From assembly GCA_009760855.2 (NCBI GenBank), contig WPIO01000090.1:1071001-1135000 (forward strand): a DNA stretch of 64,000 nucleotides, given 5' to 3'. This DNA comes from Cristatella mucedo. Lineage: Eukaryota; Bryozoa; Phylactolaemata; Cristatellidae. A program made the translations under genes and the position numbers. Position 1 is the first letter of the stretch. Each line of letters starts with the position of its first letter. Positions 11,118 to 22,990 of the stretch are shown one piece after another. Below the pieces are notes generated by a model, which searched no databases, was not told where the DNA came from, and saw nothing but the letters and a program-made list of their open reading frames with translations.

Positions 11118-12005
11118 TAATAGCAATAGTATCAATAATACTAATACACTTGATAAAGTGCCCTCCGATAAATCAATCTCTTTCTAGGCGCTTTACAATT
11201 GCTGGAAATGTAAATACGATCGAATGGTGAGTGGTATCATTCTTGATAAACAACATGAATAGCATGGTTAGGGGTGACATGCACAGGGTCAGCATGCAAG
11301 TGTGGTTATTGGCAGCATGTAACAGCATCAGCGCGAATAGCACATAAAGGACGAATCACAGGGACCCACTAAATACGGTCATAAATATGTGAGTTTTTAG
11401 TTTCTTTTTAATGCGGACAAGTCAGGAGACGTCGTGACGCAAGTTGGGAGTGAGTTCCAGGCTTTCGGAGAATACGAACTAAAGGTACCGTCTCCATAGG
11501 ATTTGAGATTTGAGTGAGGTATTGGTAAACAGTTAGATTCCGAAAAGCGGGTGGTACGCTTAGCCTGGTGGAGGAGTCAATCTGATTGGTAGGCTGCAGC
11601 CAAAGAATAGAGGGACCGAAAAGTGAGAGACAAAACCTTGAAATCGATGCGTTGCTTGACTAAAAGCCAGTGCCGGTCGGCGGGAAGTGGTGTGATGTGG
11701 CAACTGCGACGTTCCCGATAGACAAGCTTATCTGCAGAGTTTTGCACCTGCTATAAGCACCTGAGTGCACAGACCGGTAGACCAGCGAGCAGTGAGTTAC
11801 CGAAGTCGAGACAGGATATCCCAAATGCACGGACGAATTTAGATTCGGTATCCCTGTCTAAACAAGCCCAAGTTTTAGCAGTTTTGTGTAGCTGAAAGGA
11901 AGCAGACTTTGCTGCGGAGCCAATGTGATCGTCTAATGAAAGGTCACTTTGGAACATGACACCTAGATTTCGTGCAGATTCAACAGGAGACTTCGAGTGG
12001 CACTC
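11118..12005 (-). mobile_element. LINE family 1, 3' part
   Basis: Read on the minus strand it encodes the C-terminal part of the LINE ORF (SPVESARNLGVMFQSDLSLD, then SASFQLHKTAKTWACLD and SCLDFGNSLLAGLPV), followed by the shared 3' UTR and terminal A/T-rich tail. A minisatellite starts at its upstream edge. Together with 13200-14230 it may be one old element. Confidence 0.85.
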
Positions 12006-12016
12006 GATGGGAGCAG

Positions 12017-12607
12017 TCGATCCTCTGTGTAGAGTCCTGTCGATCCTCTGTGTAGAGTCCTGTCGATCCTCTGTAGAGTCCTGTCGATCCTCTGTAGAGT
12101 CCTGTCGATCCTCTGTGTAGAGTCCTGTCGATCCTCTGTAGAGTCCTGTCGATCCTCTGTGTAGAGTCCTGTCGATCCTCTGTAGAGTCCTGTCGATCCT
12201 CTGTGTAGAGTCCTGTCGATCCTCTGTGTAGAGTCCTGTCGATCCTCTGTAGAGTCCTGTCGATCCTCTGTGTAGAGTCCTGTCGATCCTCTGTGTAGAG
12301 TCCTGTCGATCCTCTGTAGAGTCCTGTCGATCCTCTGTAGAGTCCTGTCGATCCTCTGTGTAGAGTCCTGTCGATCCTCTGTGTAGAGTCCTGTCGATCC
12401 TCTGTAGAGTCCTGTCGATCCTCTGTGTAGAGTCCTGTCGATCCTCTGTGTAGAGTCCTGTCGATCCTCTGTAGAGTCCTGTCGATCCTCTGTGTAGAGT
12501 CCTGTCGATCCTCTGTGTAGAGTCCTGTCGATCCTCTGTGTAGAGTCCTGTCGATCCTCTGTGTAGAGTCCTGTCGATCCTCTGTGTAGAGTCCTGTCGA
12601 TCCTCTG
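12017..12607. repeat. Minisatellite of mixed 21- and 23-bp units
   Basis: I count 26 units plus a partial. There are 17 of 23 bp (tcgatcctctgtgtagagtcctg) and 9 of 21 bp (lacking one gt); 17x23+9x21 gives 580 bp, which fits the span exactly. Unit sequence is otherwise virtually identical, so the array is young or homogenised. No frame of the minus strand contains a stop, so long open frames of RIDRTLHRGSTGLY-like repeats result. I treat these as artefacts of the repeat. Confidence 0.97.
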
Positions 12608-13200
12608 AGGACAAAGAAGTCGCCTCATTACGCTTTCCTTTGAAGATGACCTGCGGTGGAGCTCCTACTTCTTCCTGGTTATACAGGCATGGACAAACTC
12701 GCCGGGTCGTTCTTTTATTTCAAGACCACCTGCTGTGGAGCCAGTCTGCTTTCCGCTGGCGTGTAAAAAGTTCCAGTTCTCAATGATCTGGTCAATGCTC
12801 TCAGCAAGCCCTCTGCGGCACATCATTACCAACAGAATTCACGTGTTGTGCTGCAGCTGCTAATTAAGATAATGGAGCAAGTGGACGCTGTCGCACGTAG
12901 CCAGGTTTTCTTGTGACTAGGCATTCTTTGCCTTCTCTCATGAACAGCTGGGTTGAGGTTTCGATGTGGGCAGTTGCTGCAAAAAAAAAGAGAAAAGTCA
13001 CCGTCAATTCATTCATTTCAGTGTAAACTCCTTTGGTTGAGAAGTGAAAAATCAAGTCTATTCGCTGTTCAAGTCCGTCTTTCTACGTTTTATTGATCCA
13101 AGGAACGATTGTCAACCTGTCGGAACGCCAGCCTTGAAGGAGGACACGCCCATTCACACGTCCCTGTGCCTTGGTGGCTCTTTTAAGCACTCCGCACTAA
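12608..13200. other. No gene recognised between repeat and LINE piece
   Basis: No open frame with recognisable domains and no clear match to other repeats in the window. Confidence 0.5.
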
Positions 13201-14230
13201 CTAGTCATTCACTCACTGCCGCTGTGGATTCTAAGCTAAACCAGTATCAAAAAATGCCAAAATATCGAGCAAAACTAGCAGAGATACTCTACCTGAGTTT
13301 GCCTTACTAAGAAGGTCGTTATACACCTAAGCTATGCTGAAGCCGTGTAATGTTTAGCTCTAAAACCCAACTGGAACTTGCTAGCTACGCACGATGTTTC
13401 AGTTTACGATTTCAGCTGAATCTGCCACGATTTTTTCAGCTGTCTGATTAAAATGGTATAAGGGAGACTGTGTTGGAGTTGCGCAAGTTCTCTCTATGTA
13501 GTGTTTCTTTCTTCAGTAGTCGCCTGACGACAGCCTTTTGAAAGTTGTCCGGACATAGCCTGAGGCTAATGACATAATTATGATCTTATTTTTGCATGGC
13601 ATCAGAAGTTCTGCGTATCTTGGAAGCACGACAGTGGGGTAGGTTTAAGAGGACTAGCTGTCTTCTTGAACTAGGATATGAACTTTATGATGACGTCCTA
13701 GGTCCTTAGTGGCCTCCTAGAGTTTTGACATTGAGTATGTGACACTGCCACCCTAGAGATGGACTCCTTGATCTTGTCTATCTTGTTGGCAAAGAAGTTA
13801 GAGACGCGATCGGCTCAATCATCACAATGATCACCGGGTAAGGAGCTAGCCTGGGAGCGATTAAGGAGATGGTTGATCGTAGACATCAGCATCTCTGGAT
13901 TTTGCATCTATGATTTAACTATTGTTTGCAAGAAGCTAGACTTGACCTTTGCTAGGATTGGTTATTGCTATCTGCAGTAGCCCTGGCCAGCCTGTCGATG
14001 GACATTAAGTCCTGATTTTTTATATCTTTTTCAAGCGTGTGCTTAGTTGACAGAGCTTTTTAATTCCTTCGGTAAACTTAGAGCCGTCTAAGCGAGGGTT
14101 CACAGTGTGCTTAGCTGGAGTTGCAAACTCGTCAAACATGTCTGCTAGTGTCACGTTTTAGCAATCTGTCAGCGGTCTTTGAGCAGAGGAATGGGACAGC
14201 TAATTTATTGTCCATGCCTGACCTGAGGGC
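13200..14230 (-). mobile_element. LINE family 1, degraded RT/endonuclease part
   Basis: On the minus strand, pieces match the intact-looking plus copy. About 13255-13320 matches the segment encoding the LLRNADMGRV region, and about 13860-14040 matches 25590-25790 (gatggttgatcgtagacatc and the tgtcgatgga area). Many stops and indels show it is old. Confidence 0.7.
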
Positions 14231-14959
14231 ACGAGGAGGCTAATACTGGTGCCGCAGTTCAGCAAGGTATGGAGGAGCCAAGACGTGGAAGGCCTTGTAG
14301 GTCAGCGTTGCACTTCTATTGTGCTAACTTACTTAGTAAGCTGAATCCAATTGTAAGAGCTAAGTAGACATTTTGAGGCAGTCACTTAAATTCTCCCCGT
14401 GCAAGTTGAATATCAACCCCAGTAGGGAACCCTCAATTGAGAAGGTTTGAAGCTGCTTCTAGGCTGAATGGCTCGGACGTTTGCCTTTTGCTGAATCGCC
14501 TATCGTAATCTCTACCAATCAGCCAGCCGACCAGTGTCAACTTACCATAGGCTTTCCGCGAATAAGCAAGCAGAGCTAAGTCAAACGTATTCCAGATTAT
14601 TGCTTGGATGCACTGGCGAAAGACTGATATCGGTTCCCGCAAGCTTATCTGTAAACAAACCGTGTGGATTCGCAAGCCAATATAATCCCAGCTCTTCAAG
14701 TCCAGGCTGAAGCCGGCCTTTTTTTAAATATTGAGTTTCGTTCAAGAATGTTATTCAATACTTTATAATTCAACTTTTATGCTGCCAAAGAGCCCCAATT
14801 TATTATCAGGAAACTGTGTTCAACACACTAGGACAGCAGAAGTTATGGAGACAACTACCTTGACAACTACCACAATAGAATTCTTGCTATTAAAAGTTCA
14901 ACTTAGCGTATCGACTCTGCCATTTACTTATTAGTCCGTTAGCTATCTTTTTTTGTGGA

Positions 14960-15965
14960 TAATAGTAATAATAATAATGCACTTGATAAAGCGCCCTCGG
15001 AGAACTTAATCTCTTTCTAGGCGCTTTACATTTGCTGCAAAGGGAAATGCAATTGAATGGTAAGTAAAATCATGCTTGAAAAACAAACAAAATGAATAAT
15101 ACGGTTAGGGGTGACATGCACAGGGTCAGCATGCAAATGTGGTTAGTGGCAGCATGCACAGTGTCAGCACGAATAAGCATATCAAGGACGAATCACAGGG
15201 ACCCAATAAATGCTGTCCTAAATAGGTGTGTTTTCAAGTTCCTTTGAAATGTGGTCAGGTCAGGTGATGTTCTGACGCAGGTCGGGAGGAAGTTCCAGGC
15301 TTTGGGAGCATTCGAACTAAATGCACGGTCTCCATAGGATTTAAGGTTTGTACGAGGTATTTCTAGACTGTTGGATTCCGAAAAGCGGGTGGTACGATGT
15401 TTGGCCTGATGGGGTAGTATATCTGACAGATAGGCTGGAGCCAAAGAATAAAGGGACCTAAAAGTGAGCGACAAAACCTTGAAGTCAATCCGTTGCTTGA
15501 CTGGTAGCCAGTGCAGGTCGGCGAGAAGTGGAGTAATGTGGCAACTGCGACGCTCACGACAGGCAAGCCTAGCTGCGGAGTTTGGCACCAGCTGCAATCG
15601 CCTGATCGCACATACTGGTAGGCCAGTAAGCAGCGAGTTGCAGAAGTCGAGACGGGATGTCACGAATGCATGGACCAACTTGGACGTGGTATCCTTATCT
15701 AAACAAGCCCGAATTTTAGCAATGTTATGAAGCTGAAAATAGGCGGATTTGACCATGGAGCTGATATGGTCGTCGAACGAGAGGTCGCTTTGGAATATGA
15801 CACCTAGATTTTGAGCTGATTCGACTGGAGATATACTGGCAGAGCCAATTTTGAGAGTCAGCCTTTCCAATCTCTGAATCACACTGGGTTTGCCCATAAC
15901 TAGTAAGTAAGTTTTATCATCGTTTAGTTGCGAAATGATCAAGCTCTCAGTCGCATTCCATTTGC
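14960..15965 (-). mobile_element. LINE family 1, 3' kilobase, well preserved
   Basis: A 249-residue open frame (15942-15193) runs from DDKTYLLVMGKPSVIQRLE through SPVESAQNLGVIFQSDLSFD, CNSLLTGLPVCAIRRLQLVP, HITPLLADLHWLPVKQRID and LAPAYLSDILPH to the C-terminus FRTAFIGSL. This is the C-terminal domain of a CR1/L2-type ORF2. A 3' UTR with conserved blocks and an ATT tail (plus strand: taataataat) ends at 14960. It is 5' truncated like most LINE insertions. The uninterrupted frame suggests a fairly young copy. Confidence 0.9.
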
Positions 15966-16496
15966 TCCTCTAAAGTGGGATTGTGCCTTTCCTTAACCGG
16001 ACCCCCTGGTTATTGTAATCACAATCCATGTTTCTATTCTTACGAAGCCTAGAACTCCCTTACGAATTGCACTATTGCATATCTGGCTTTATGAAAATGA
16101 GTAAAGGTAAAAAACATGCGTCTTACTTTTCAGCGTATTTTATGTGCCTGCCTAGAAAAATATTCCATGCACTCGGAGTGGCTGTAAAAGAAATTGATTT
16201 ATTTGTATAATCAATGAACCTAACATAGTCGTCTCTCTGTTTGTAGCTTCACTAAAACGGCGAGACTGAGCTAGTATTACGCTCGAGAATCGTCAAGAAT
16301 AGTGCACTATAAGCCAGCATGGCTTCCGAAGCTAATATCTATGTGACTCCATGTCACAAGACCAAGACTTAATGAGAAGCATGGGTGAGCCACAATAACA
16401 GTCGAGATAGTAAGTAATGGAGGAGGGCCGTCACAGAACGAACAGTAATCATGTGCCACAGCATGGCAGCATGAGAGCATATCCATATACCTCAAA

Positions 16497-16862
16497 TCCT
16501 CTGGAGATCGTGCCTTCAGTTCTTATGCTCTCGAAGCTTGGAACTCACTCCCAACTTATGTGACTACTCTCCTGACTTGATCACATTGAAAAAGAAACTA
16601 AAAATGCATCTATTTATTACAGCATTTAGTGGGTCCCTGTCATTCAACCTTTATGTGTTTATGCGTGCTGACACTGCAGGCTGCCTCTAACCGTATTTGC
16701 ATACTGACCCTTACATATCAACCCTAACTATGTTACTCTTGCTATTTATTGAGCACGCTACCGCTATCTGATCGTGCTTCATTTTCAGCAAATGTAAAGC
16801 GCCTAGAAAGAGATTGAGTTATTTGAGAGCGCTTTATCAAATGTATCATTGTTATTATTACT
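16497..16862 (+). mobile_element. LINE family 1 3' end
   Basis: This is a plus-strand copy of the last 360 bp: the end of the ORF (codons for a RSFSSYALEAWNSLP-like stretch), the 3' UTR, the word aaagcgcctagaaagagatt, and a TATTATTA tail. Confidence 0.85.
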
Positions 16863-17276
16863 AATCAAAATATGAACTCTTTGAAAATTCCATTGGAGCC
16901 CCAGTAAATTCTCTATAGTGGAAGCTTATAAATGACAGTACGATGCAGCGAGTCCATACACACCTGTAGAACACGAATAAAGCTAAAGCTCTGTTACCAG
17001 TGGTCTAGAGATAAAAGAAGGAAGCAGATAGTGCATTGTCCTTGGAATATCTTACAGAACTGTGAGGATCAATGTGATTGGTGAATTAGCTCAACTAGTT
17101 CCATCGACTGCCAGTTTTTACTAGATTTATAGAGCTGGTGCTCTTTCTATACCGTTACTAATTTCCTTGAGATTTCGTATGGCAGGTCCTCTTAACCCCG
17201 GTGATTTAACCTAGAGCCCACAGCAGCAGTAAGTGAATGACTAAGTGGTGGGGAGTGCTTAAAAAAGCCACTAAAG

Positions 17277-17984
17277 CAGTGGTTCTCAACCTTTGAGTCT
17301 CGAACCCTTTGGGACTCAAACGACCCTTTCGCAGGGGTGGCCTAAAACCATCGGAAAACACGCATTTCCACACTTTGCACACGATCATTTTTGTTTGGGG
17401 ATCGCCAAAACATGAGGAACTATATAAAGTGTCGCGGCATTAGGAAGGTTAATAATAATAATAATAATATTGCACTTGATAAAGCGCCCTCAGAGAACTT
17501 AATCTCTTTCTAGGCGCTTTACATTTGCTGCAAAGTGATACGCAATAGAATAGTAAGTAAAATCATGCTTGAAAAACAAACAAAATGAATAACATGGTTA
17601 GGGGTTACATGCACTGGGTCAGCATGCAAATGTGGTTAGTGGCAGCATGAACAGTGTCAGCACGCATAAGCACATCGAGGACGAATCACAAGGACCCACT
17701 AAATGCTGTCCTAAATAGGTATGTTTTTAAGTTTCTTTTAAATGTGGTCAGGTCAGGGGATGTTGTGATGCAGGTCGGGAGGGAGTTCCAGGCTGTGGGA
17801 GCATACGAGCTAAATGCACGGTCTCCAAAGAATTTAAGGTTTGTACGAGGTATTTCTAGACTGTTGGATTCCGAAAAGCGAGTGGTACGATGCTTTGCCT
17901 GATGGGGTAGTACATCTGAAAGGTAGGCTGGAGCCATAGAATGAAGAGACCTAAAAGTGAGCGACAAAAGGTTGAGAACCACTG
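17277..17984. mobile_element. SPIN-like hAT transposon (short non-autonomous form), interrupted by a LINE
   Basis: Both ends carry the same 17-bp terminal inverted repeat CAGTGGTTCTCAACCTT. The flanks carry an 8-bp target duplication with one mismatch (cactaaag at 17269-17276, cactaagg at 17985-17992), as expected of hAT transposases. Removing the LINE insertion (17451-17967) and its duplicated aaggtt leaves an element of 185 bp. Inside, words such as cctaaaaccatcggaaaaca, acatgaggaactatataaag and gtcgcggcattaggaaggtt are those I recall from SPIN (Space Invader) elements, a hAT family known for horizontal transfer among tetrapods and some invertebrates. It has no transposase. The SPIN assignment is from memory; the hAT structure is seen directly. 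Confidence 0.85.
17451..17967 (-). mobile_element. LINE family 1 3' end nested in the hAT element
   Basis: This is a minus-strand, 5'-truncated insertion with an (AAT)n tail at 17451. It encodes the C-terminal LINE segment (SLTFRSLHSMAPAYLSDVLP and onward to FRTAFSGSL). It is flanked by the 6-bp duplication aaggtt (17445-17450 and 17968-17973), so the boundaries are exact. Confidence 0.92.
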
Positions 17985-17999
17985 CACTAAGGCATGTGT

Positions 18000-18910
18000 C
18001 GTAAATGGGCTTGTCCTTTTCTGTCAAGACTGGCGCGCGGCAGGTTGATAATTGTTCCGCGGATCAATAAAAAAAAATAAAAATACGGGCTTGAACAACG
18101 ACTAGAGAAGCCGTATTGCACTTCTGAGACAAAGGATTTTTGTGCTGCAATGAATTGCAGCCATCTATTTTCTCCTTGTAGTAGCTGCTCATGTTAAATC
18201 CTCGCCTCAGCTGTCCGAGAGAGAGGCGAGGAAAGCTTCGTAACACGTGCATCTGGATTCGTGCGACGATTGCATACGGTTTGCATGCGATTTGCTGCGA
18301 CGCATGCATCCGCGTCTATCTCTTTCTGCACATCCGTTCCAGCTGTCCTACGCTGTTTATGACAGCCGCAAGTAGTAGCGTCGTCACAATTATAACTGGC
18401 TTCGTGCGGCAGCCTCCGCCTGCTCCAATATCTTTAATAGCAGTTGCACTATATTAATTCCCTACGATTTTCTCAGTTGTTTCATTAGTTTTTAACATAG
18501 AAGCGAATACTGCCTCACCAGTACCACATCGAGGATAAGGTTCAAAAACCGATGCCTGAGAGTGTCGTTCGATCTCTTTGATAAGGATTTTCCACACGGG
18601 CTTTCGGGTGGAGGACAATCATTCGTTCACCACCGCCGTCGTCGTTGCAAGGGACAATCGCTAAGAAAGCTGGCTCACAAGTGCAGAAGCAAGTGTCACC
18701 GACAAATTGTCTTTTTACTATTTTTGGGCTTCTTAGATACAGCACCCATGGCGATCGAGTTTCCCGCTATCGCTGATAGCTTGCTACTGCCTCACTTTGA
18801 TTGCTAGGCTGAGGCCTAGCTATTGTCTCAAATGGAGCCACAAAGTGCGGTGCTACTACTAAATACACTCTACATAACATAGCTTTGCAAGATCTCAACG
18901 CGTTACTTAG
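18000..18910. other. No gene recognised
   Basis: Several short frames of 60-90 codons on both strands have no domains, and splice-like signals cannot be tied to anything. Confidence 0.45.
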
Positions 18911-18915
18911 TGGGT

Positions 18916-19510
18916 TGATCCGCTCTAGAGGCCAATCCCCTCTAGAGGCTAATCCCGTCTAGAGGTCGATCCGCTCTAGAGGCTAATCACGTCTAGAGGC
19001 TGATCCTCTCTAGAGGCTAACCCTTTTTAGTGGCCAATCCCCTCTGGAGGCTAATCCCCTCTAGAGGCCAATCCCTTCTAGAGGCTAATCCCCTCTAGAG
19101 GCTAATCTCCTCTAGAGGCTAATTCCATCTAGAGGTTAATCTCCTCTAGAGGCTAATCCTCTCTAGTGGCCAATACCCTCTAGAGGCTAATCTCTTCTAG
19201 AGGCCAATCCCCTCTAGAGGCTAATCCCGCTAGAGGCTAATTCCCTCTAGAGGCCAATCCCTTCTAGAGGCTAATTCCCTTCTAGTGGCCAATCCTCTCT
19301 AGAGGCTAATCCCTTCTAGAGGCTAATCCCCTATAGAGGCTAATTCCCTCTAGAGGTCAATTCCCTCTAAAGGCTAATCTCCTCTAGAGGTCAATCCCCT
19401 CTAGTGGCAAATCCCCTCTAGAGGCTAATCCCCTCTAGAGGTTAATCCCCTCTAGAGGCTAACCCCCTCTAGTGGCTAATCCCGTCTAGATGCGAATCCC
19501 CTCTAGAAGC
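18916..19510. repeat. Tandem array of 17-18-bp units centred on TCTAGA
   Basis: About 34 degenerate copies of a unit like ctctagaggctaatccc. Nearly every copy contains the palindrome CTCTAGAG. Variants (agtggc for agaggc, ccaatcc for ctaatcc) are interspersed irregularly, indicating a diverged array in contrast to the 12-kb minisatellite. Confidence 0.96.
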
Positions 19511-20920
19511 TGCTCTTTTCATTGCTTCGCCATCCGTGTGAAGCAACATTGTTGCTTCGTACGGATGTCGAAAACCGGCCGAGTCTAAGTGGAATCAAGC
19601 ACTGTGTTATTATTTTAAGCTACTCTTCTTGAATATATCATAGAGGAAAATGGCCGCGTTAATACCAAACCAATGGTTCAGTCATTTACGACAGTACTAC
19701 TTATTTTTCTTTTTTACCGAGCTGGTCATTCCTGCTCCGAGACATCGAGCCGACGTCGAGCGACACCCAGCAACTTACATCGGCTCACCCCCAGTTTTAC
19801 GGATTGGACGCCCTACTGAGCGCTCCAGTGGCTCTAGAAGCCTGCAGAGAGCACCACTCTTCGTTTAGTAGTACACTGCAGTAAGTACGCATACGCCCAA
19901 TTGATTTATGGAACTGGAAGTTTCATTGCAGACCTTTCTCCTTCAGTATGTTCAGCAATTTGCCAATTTCAGCGTTTCCGGTAGGACTTTTAGTAAATTG
20001 AACGGTTCATTAAAAAATTTGCATCGAGCAAGCTCGCCAATGTGAGCTAAAGATTTTGAATCTTTCAGTTTTGGGAAGTTAGTGTTCTTCTGAAAGGATG
20101 CAAGCAGCAAACCTAGACGATCACCATGCGAGAGGGTAACTGGCTGCGTCAGCAACTCAGCAACAGCGTGGCCAGCAGTAACATTAAATTCATTTAAGAA
20201 AGTCTTGCGATCTTTGAAATAAATTCAATAACTGATAGGTTCAAATAAAATATCTATAAATAGGCGGAAGCTATCAAGTAATCCGCTCTCTGTAAGCAGC
20301 AGTCAACCGTCAGCGAACACAGAAAATTGACTCATTCGACGCCCTTGCATTATAAAATGGAATGTGAACAGTCACTATGTATGTATCTATGTATGTGTGT
20401 ACTCGATATTTGTACGTATGCACTATGTGTATTAGTAGATGCTGGTTAAATTCATAGGATATTGATGCAGGATTTTGGATATAACTGTTTTAGTTAACGA
20501 AGTGGCACAAAGCATTGTACATACCTGAGATCAATTGCCGAATACTCTCTTCAAAGTCAGTGATTATCACAAATAACGGCTAGAAAATAAGCACAAACAT
20601 TCCCTCAGTACTGCACCGCCAAAACCTACCTAGAGAATGGTTTACGTCAAACTCAACCACAACTACATAATTTAAAGGAAGCTCAGGAAAATTAACCAAA
20701 ACTTGGAATTTCTATGCATTACATGGAAGACCTGCAAGATTGCACGGCAGCTCAGGCTAGCTCGCCAGATCAGTAAGCAGACGTGAGCAGATGCTTTTTT
20801 TCCTGCCGTGATAAATAAGCGCCAGTCTGTCCGTTTTTAACAGTCAGTATTTAACTTGATGGATAGCGTGTCGTGACCTACATAACCCTGCAAGACGACC
20901 AATAACAACAGAAATCGTAA
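19511..20920. other. No gene recognised
   Basis: A frame at 19650-19868 (plus) starts with a hydrophobic stretch but shows no domain and no neighbours to splice to. A short tgtatgtatctatgtatgtgtg run sits at about 20378-20400. Confidence 0.45.
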
Positions 20921-20924
20921 TAGC

Positions 20925-22060
20925 AATACGTTTGCATAGGGCCCTAAGAGAGCTTAAATCTATTTCTAGGCCCTTTTCAAATGCTGTAAAGGAAGCATGA
21001 TCATGTGGTTAGTAATAGCGTGCACAATATCAAAGAGAATAACGTGGTTAGAGGTGACATGCACAAGGGTCAGCATGCAAAGGTTAGAAGCAGCATGCAG
21101 TGTCAGCACGCATAAGCCGTAATGACACACTAGATAAGGCGGTTGCTTTTCACGACCTCGGTCCTGAGGTCGTGGGTTCGATTCCTGCGGCGGGGCGATC
21201 CTTTATCGCCACTGCAAGCGGTGGTGAAAGCCGTAAAGGCACTTCTGTCGCTTCACAAAAAGAGGCTGTTTAAGCAGCTAGGATTCTTTAAGCACATTAA
21301 GAAAAATCGAAGAATCACAAGGATAAACCAAATGTGACGTATATATGTGTTTTTAGCCTCTTTCAGTGACTTCAATTCAGGTGTCATGGTGTCAGTCGGT
21401 AGTGAGTTCCAGGTTATGGGGGGATCGAACTAAAGACGCTGTCTTCAAAAGATTTTAGTTTCGTTCGAGGTGTAGCTAAGCGATCCGACTCAGAAACGCG
21501 GGCGGTACTACGTTATTTCTGATGGTAAGCTAAAGCGAAGACAGCGAAGATACATAAAAGTGAGCCACAGAAATCACATAAGTCGATAAGCAGCTTGACC
21601 GAGAGCACGCGCAGGTTGGCAAGAAGGGGTGTGATTCAGAAACTGCGACGCTCACTGCAGACAAGCCTGGCTGCTGCAGCGTTTTGCACCAACTGTCAGC
21701 GCCTGATTGCACAGTTCGGTAGGCCAGCAAGCAGTGAGTTACAGAAATCGGGATAAGATGTTAAAATATGAGCTAATTTTGGTGTAGCGCCCATGTCTAA
21801 AAAACCCGATTTCTAGCAGTACTATGCAGCTGCAAGTAGGCAGACGACCGTGGAAAAGATGTGATCCTCTAGTCCACGGTCACTTTGGAGTGGGACACGT
21901 AGATTTCGTGCATATGAGACAGGAGATGTGCTGGCAGAGTCCATTATAACGTTGGGATTTCCAAATTCTGTTTAAATGTGTAGAAAATTTGACGTGCTTG
22001 AGGGTGGGGAGAGATCAGATCACATTTAAAAATGAGTGTCAAGTGCATAGAAGTGAAACC
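20925..22060 (-). mobile_element. LINE family 1, 3' part, split by a SINE
   Basis: The 3' end starts at about 20925 (cctaagagagcttaaatct, the diverged form of the family terminus). The 3' UTR continues to about 21115, then resumes after the SINE from about 21335 and reads back through the C-terminal ORF segment to about 22060. It is more diverged than the copies at 14960 or 44140. Confidence 0.8.
21120..21300 (+). mobile_element. tRNA-derived SINE, family 2
   Basis: It has a canonical polymerase III B box GGTTCGATTCC at 21175-21185 and an A-box-like region 40 bp before it (cacactagataaggcggttg). A shared body follows (gatcctttatcgccactgc, then aaaagaggctgtttaagcag). The same body occurs at 60546-60725 on the minus strand and its tail at 57775-57845, so this is a dispersed SINE, not a tRNA gene. 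It interrupts a LINE. Confidence 0.85.
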
Positions 22061-22254
22061 CTAGCTTTAGTTTGGTGATCACGTCGGGAAGAGAGAGTAT
22101 AAACTGTGAAAAGAAGCAGAGCAAGCACAGAGCTGCCCTGAGATATCTCATACTTCCAAGGTTCATCATAATACGAAATGTGCATGGCATCATCTTAAAA
22201 CTGAATGAGATGAACTATGCCTATGTTACTAGTAAAGCATGTCAATATGGTTAG

Positions 22255-22990
22255 CAATAGCGTATTCCCTTCTCCAGTGCATTTCACATCTGCCAAGAAA
22301 ACCTTTCCAAAAAGAAAGCTTGATTGTCTAACAGCGAAATCTGCTCATCCCATGCCGAGTTGCTACCATTTAAAAGGCATGCACGGCTGCTTATTAATTC
22401 TGTGTGTGTGCGGAATTCTTGAAATGCCTTTGCAAATGTAAGCTTCCTTGTTACAAAAAACCAGCCGAAGCGCTAAGGCTAGAAAGCCATTCAGAAAGAG
22501 TTAGAATTTTTTGGATGAGTGAATTCGTTACCTTCCGTAAGTGTTTGTCGCTCAATAAAATTTGAGGAAAATCATCTGTCACATCATATGAACAAGATGC
22601 GCAATACAAGAGATGGTACATATTCTTACATATCATTATTATATATCATTATTATCATCTGTAATAGAACTAAGACTGCCGATCAGCATTTGCTTCATGG
22701 TCCTCATCTGTGGTTCAAAACCCTAATGTTGCTTCTAAATATCGTCCGGTAGCACGTATATAAGAACGGTAATTTATTATAAAGTTTCTAGATAAACTCC
22801 TTTGGAACATAATTATAAGCTTCACTGAGTGTATCATAATAGCAAGTTGGCCGGCCATCTTATTGCATCAGCTAGCTTGTATAGATTCCTTTGTACTGCT
22901 TCAGAGCTCTAGCTCATTTTCTGTGGGCAACTTCAGCTTGCGAAGTTGCTCAAGGCCGCTGCTACTAGGCATTACGTTAGTGGCAATGTA
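22255..22990. repeat. Inner part of the right duplication arm
   Basis: This is the inverse counterpart of 8485-9190; see there. A LINE (about 20925-22060) lies just inside it and LINEs fill the space between it and the promoter of gene B. Confidence 0.7.

Noticed and set aside
12017-12607. CRISPR-like array
   Set aside because: Units are contiguous with no unique spacers and the genome is animal. The array at 18916-19510 was rejected for the same reason.
11751-12628. Two long open frames of RIDRTLHRGSTGLY-like repeats, as if a repeat protein gene
   Set aside because: They are the minisatellite read in different frames. The mixed 21/23-bp units shift frame constantly, no unit contains a stop in any frame, and the 3' part is just the LINE C-terminal domain.
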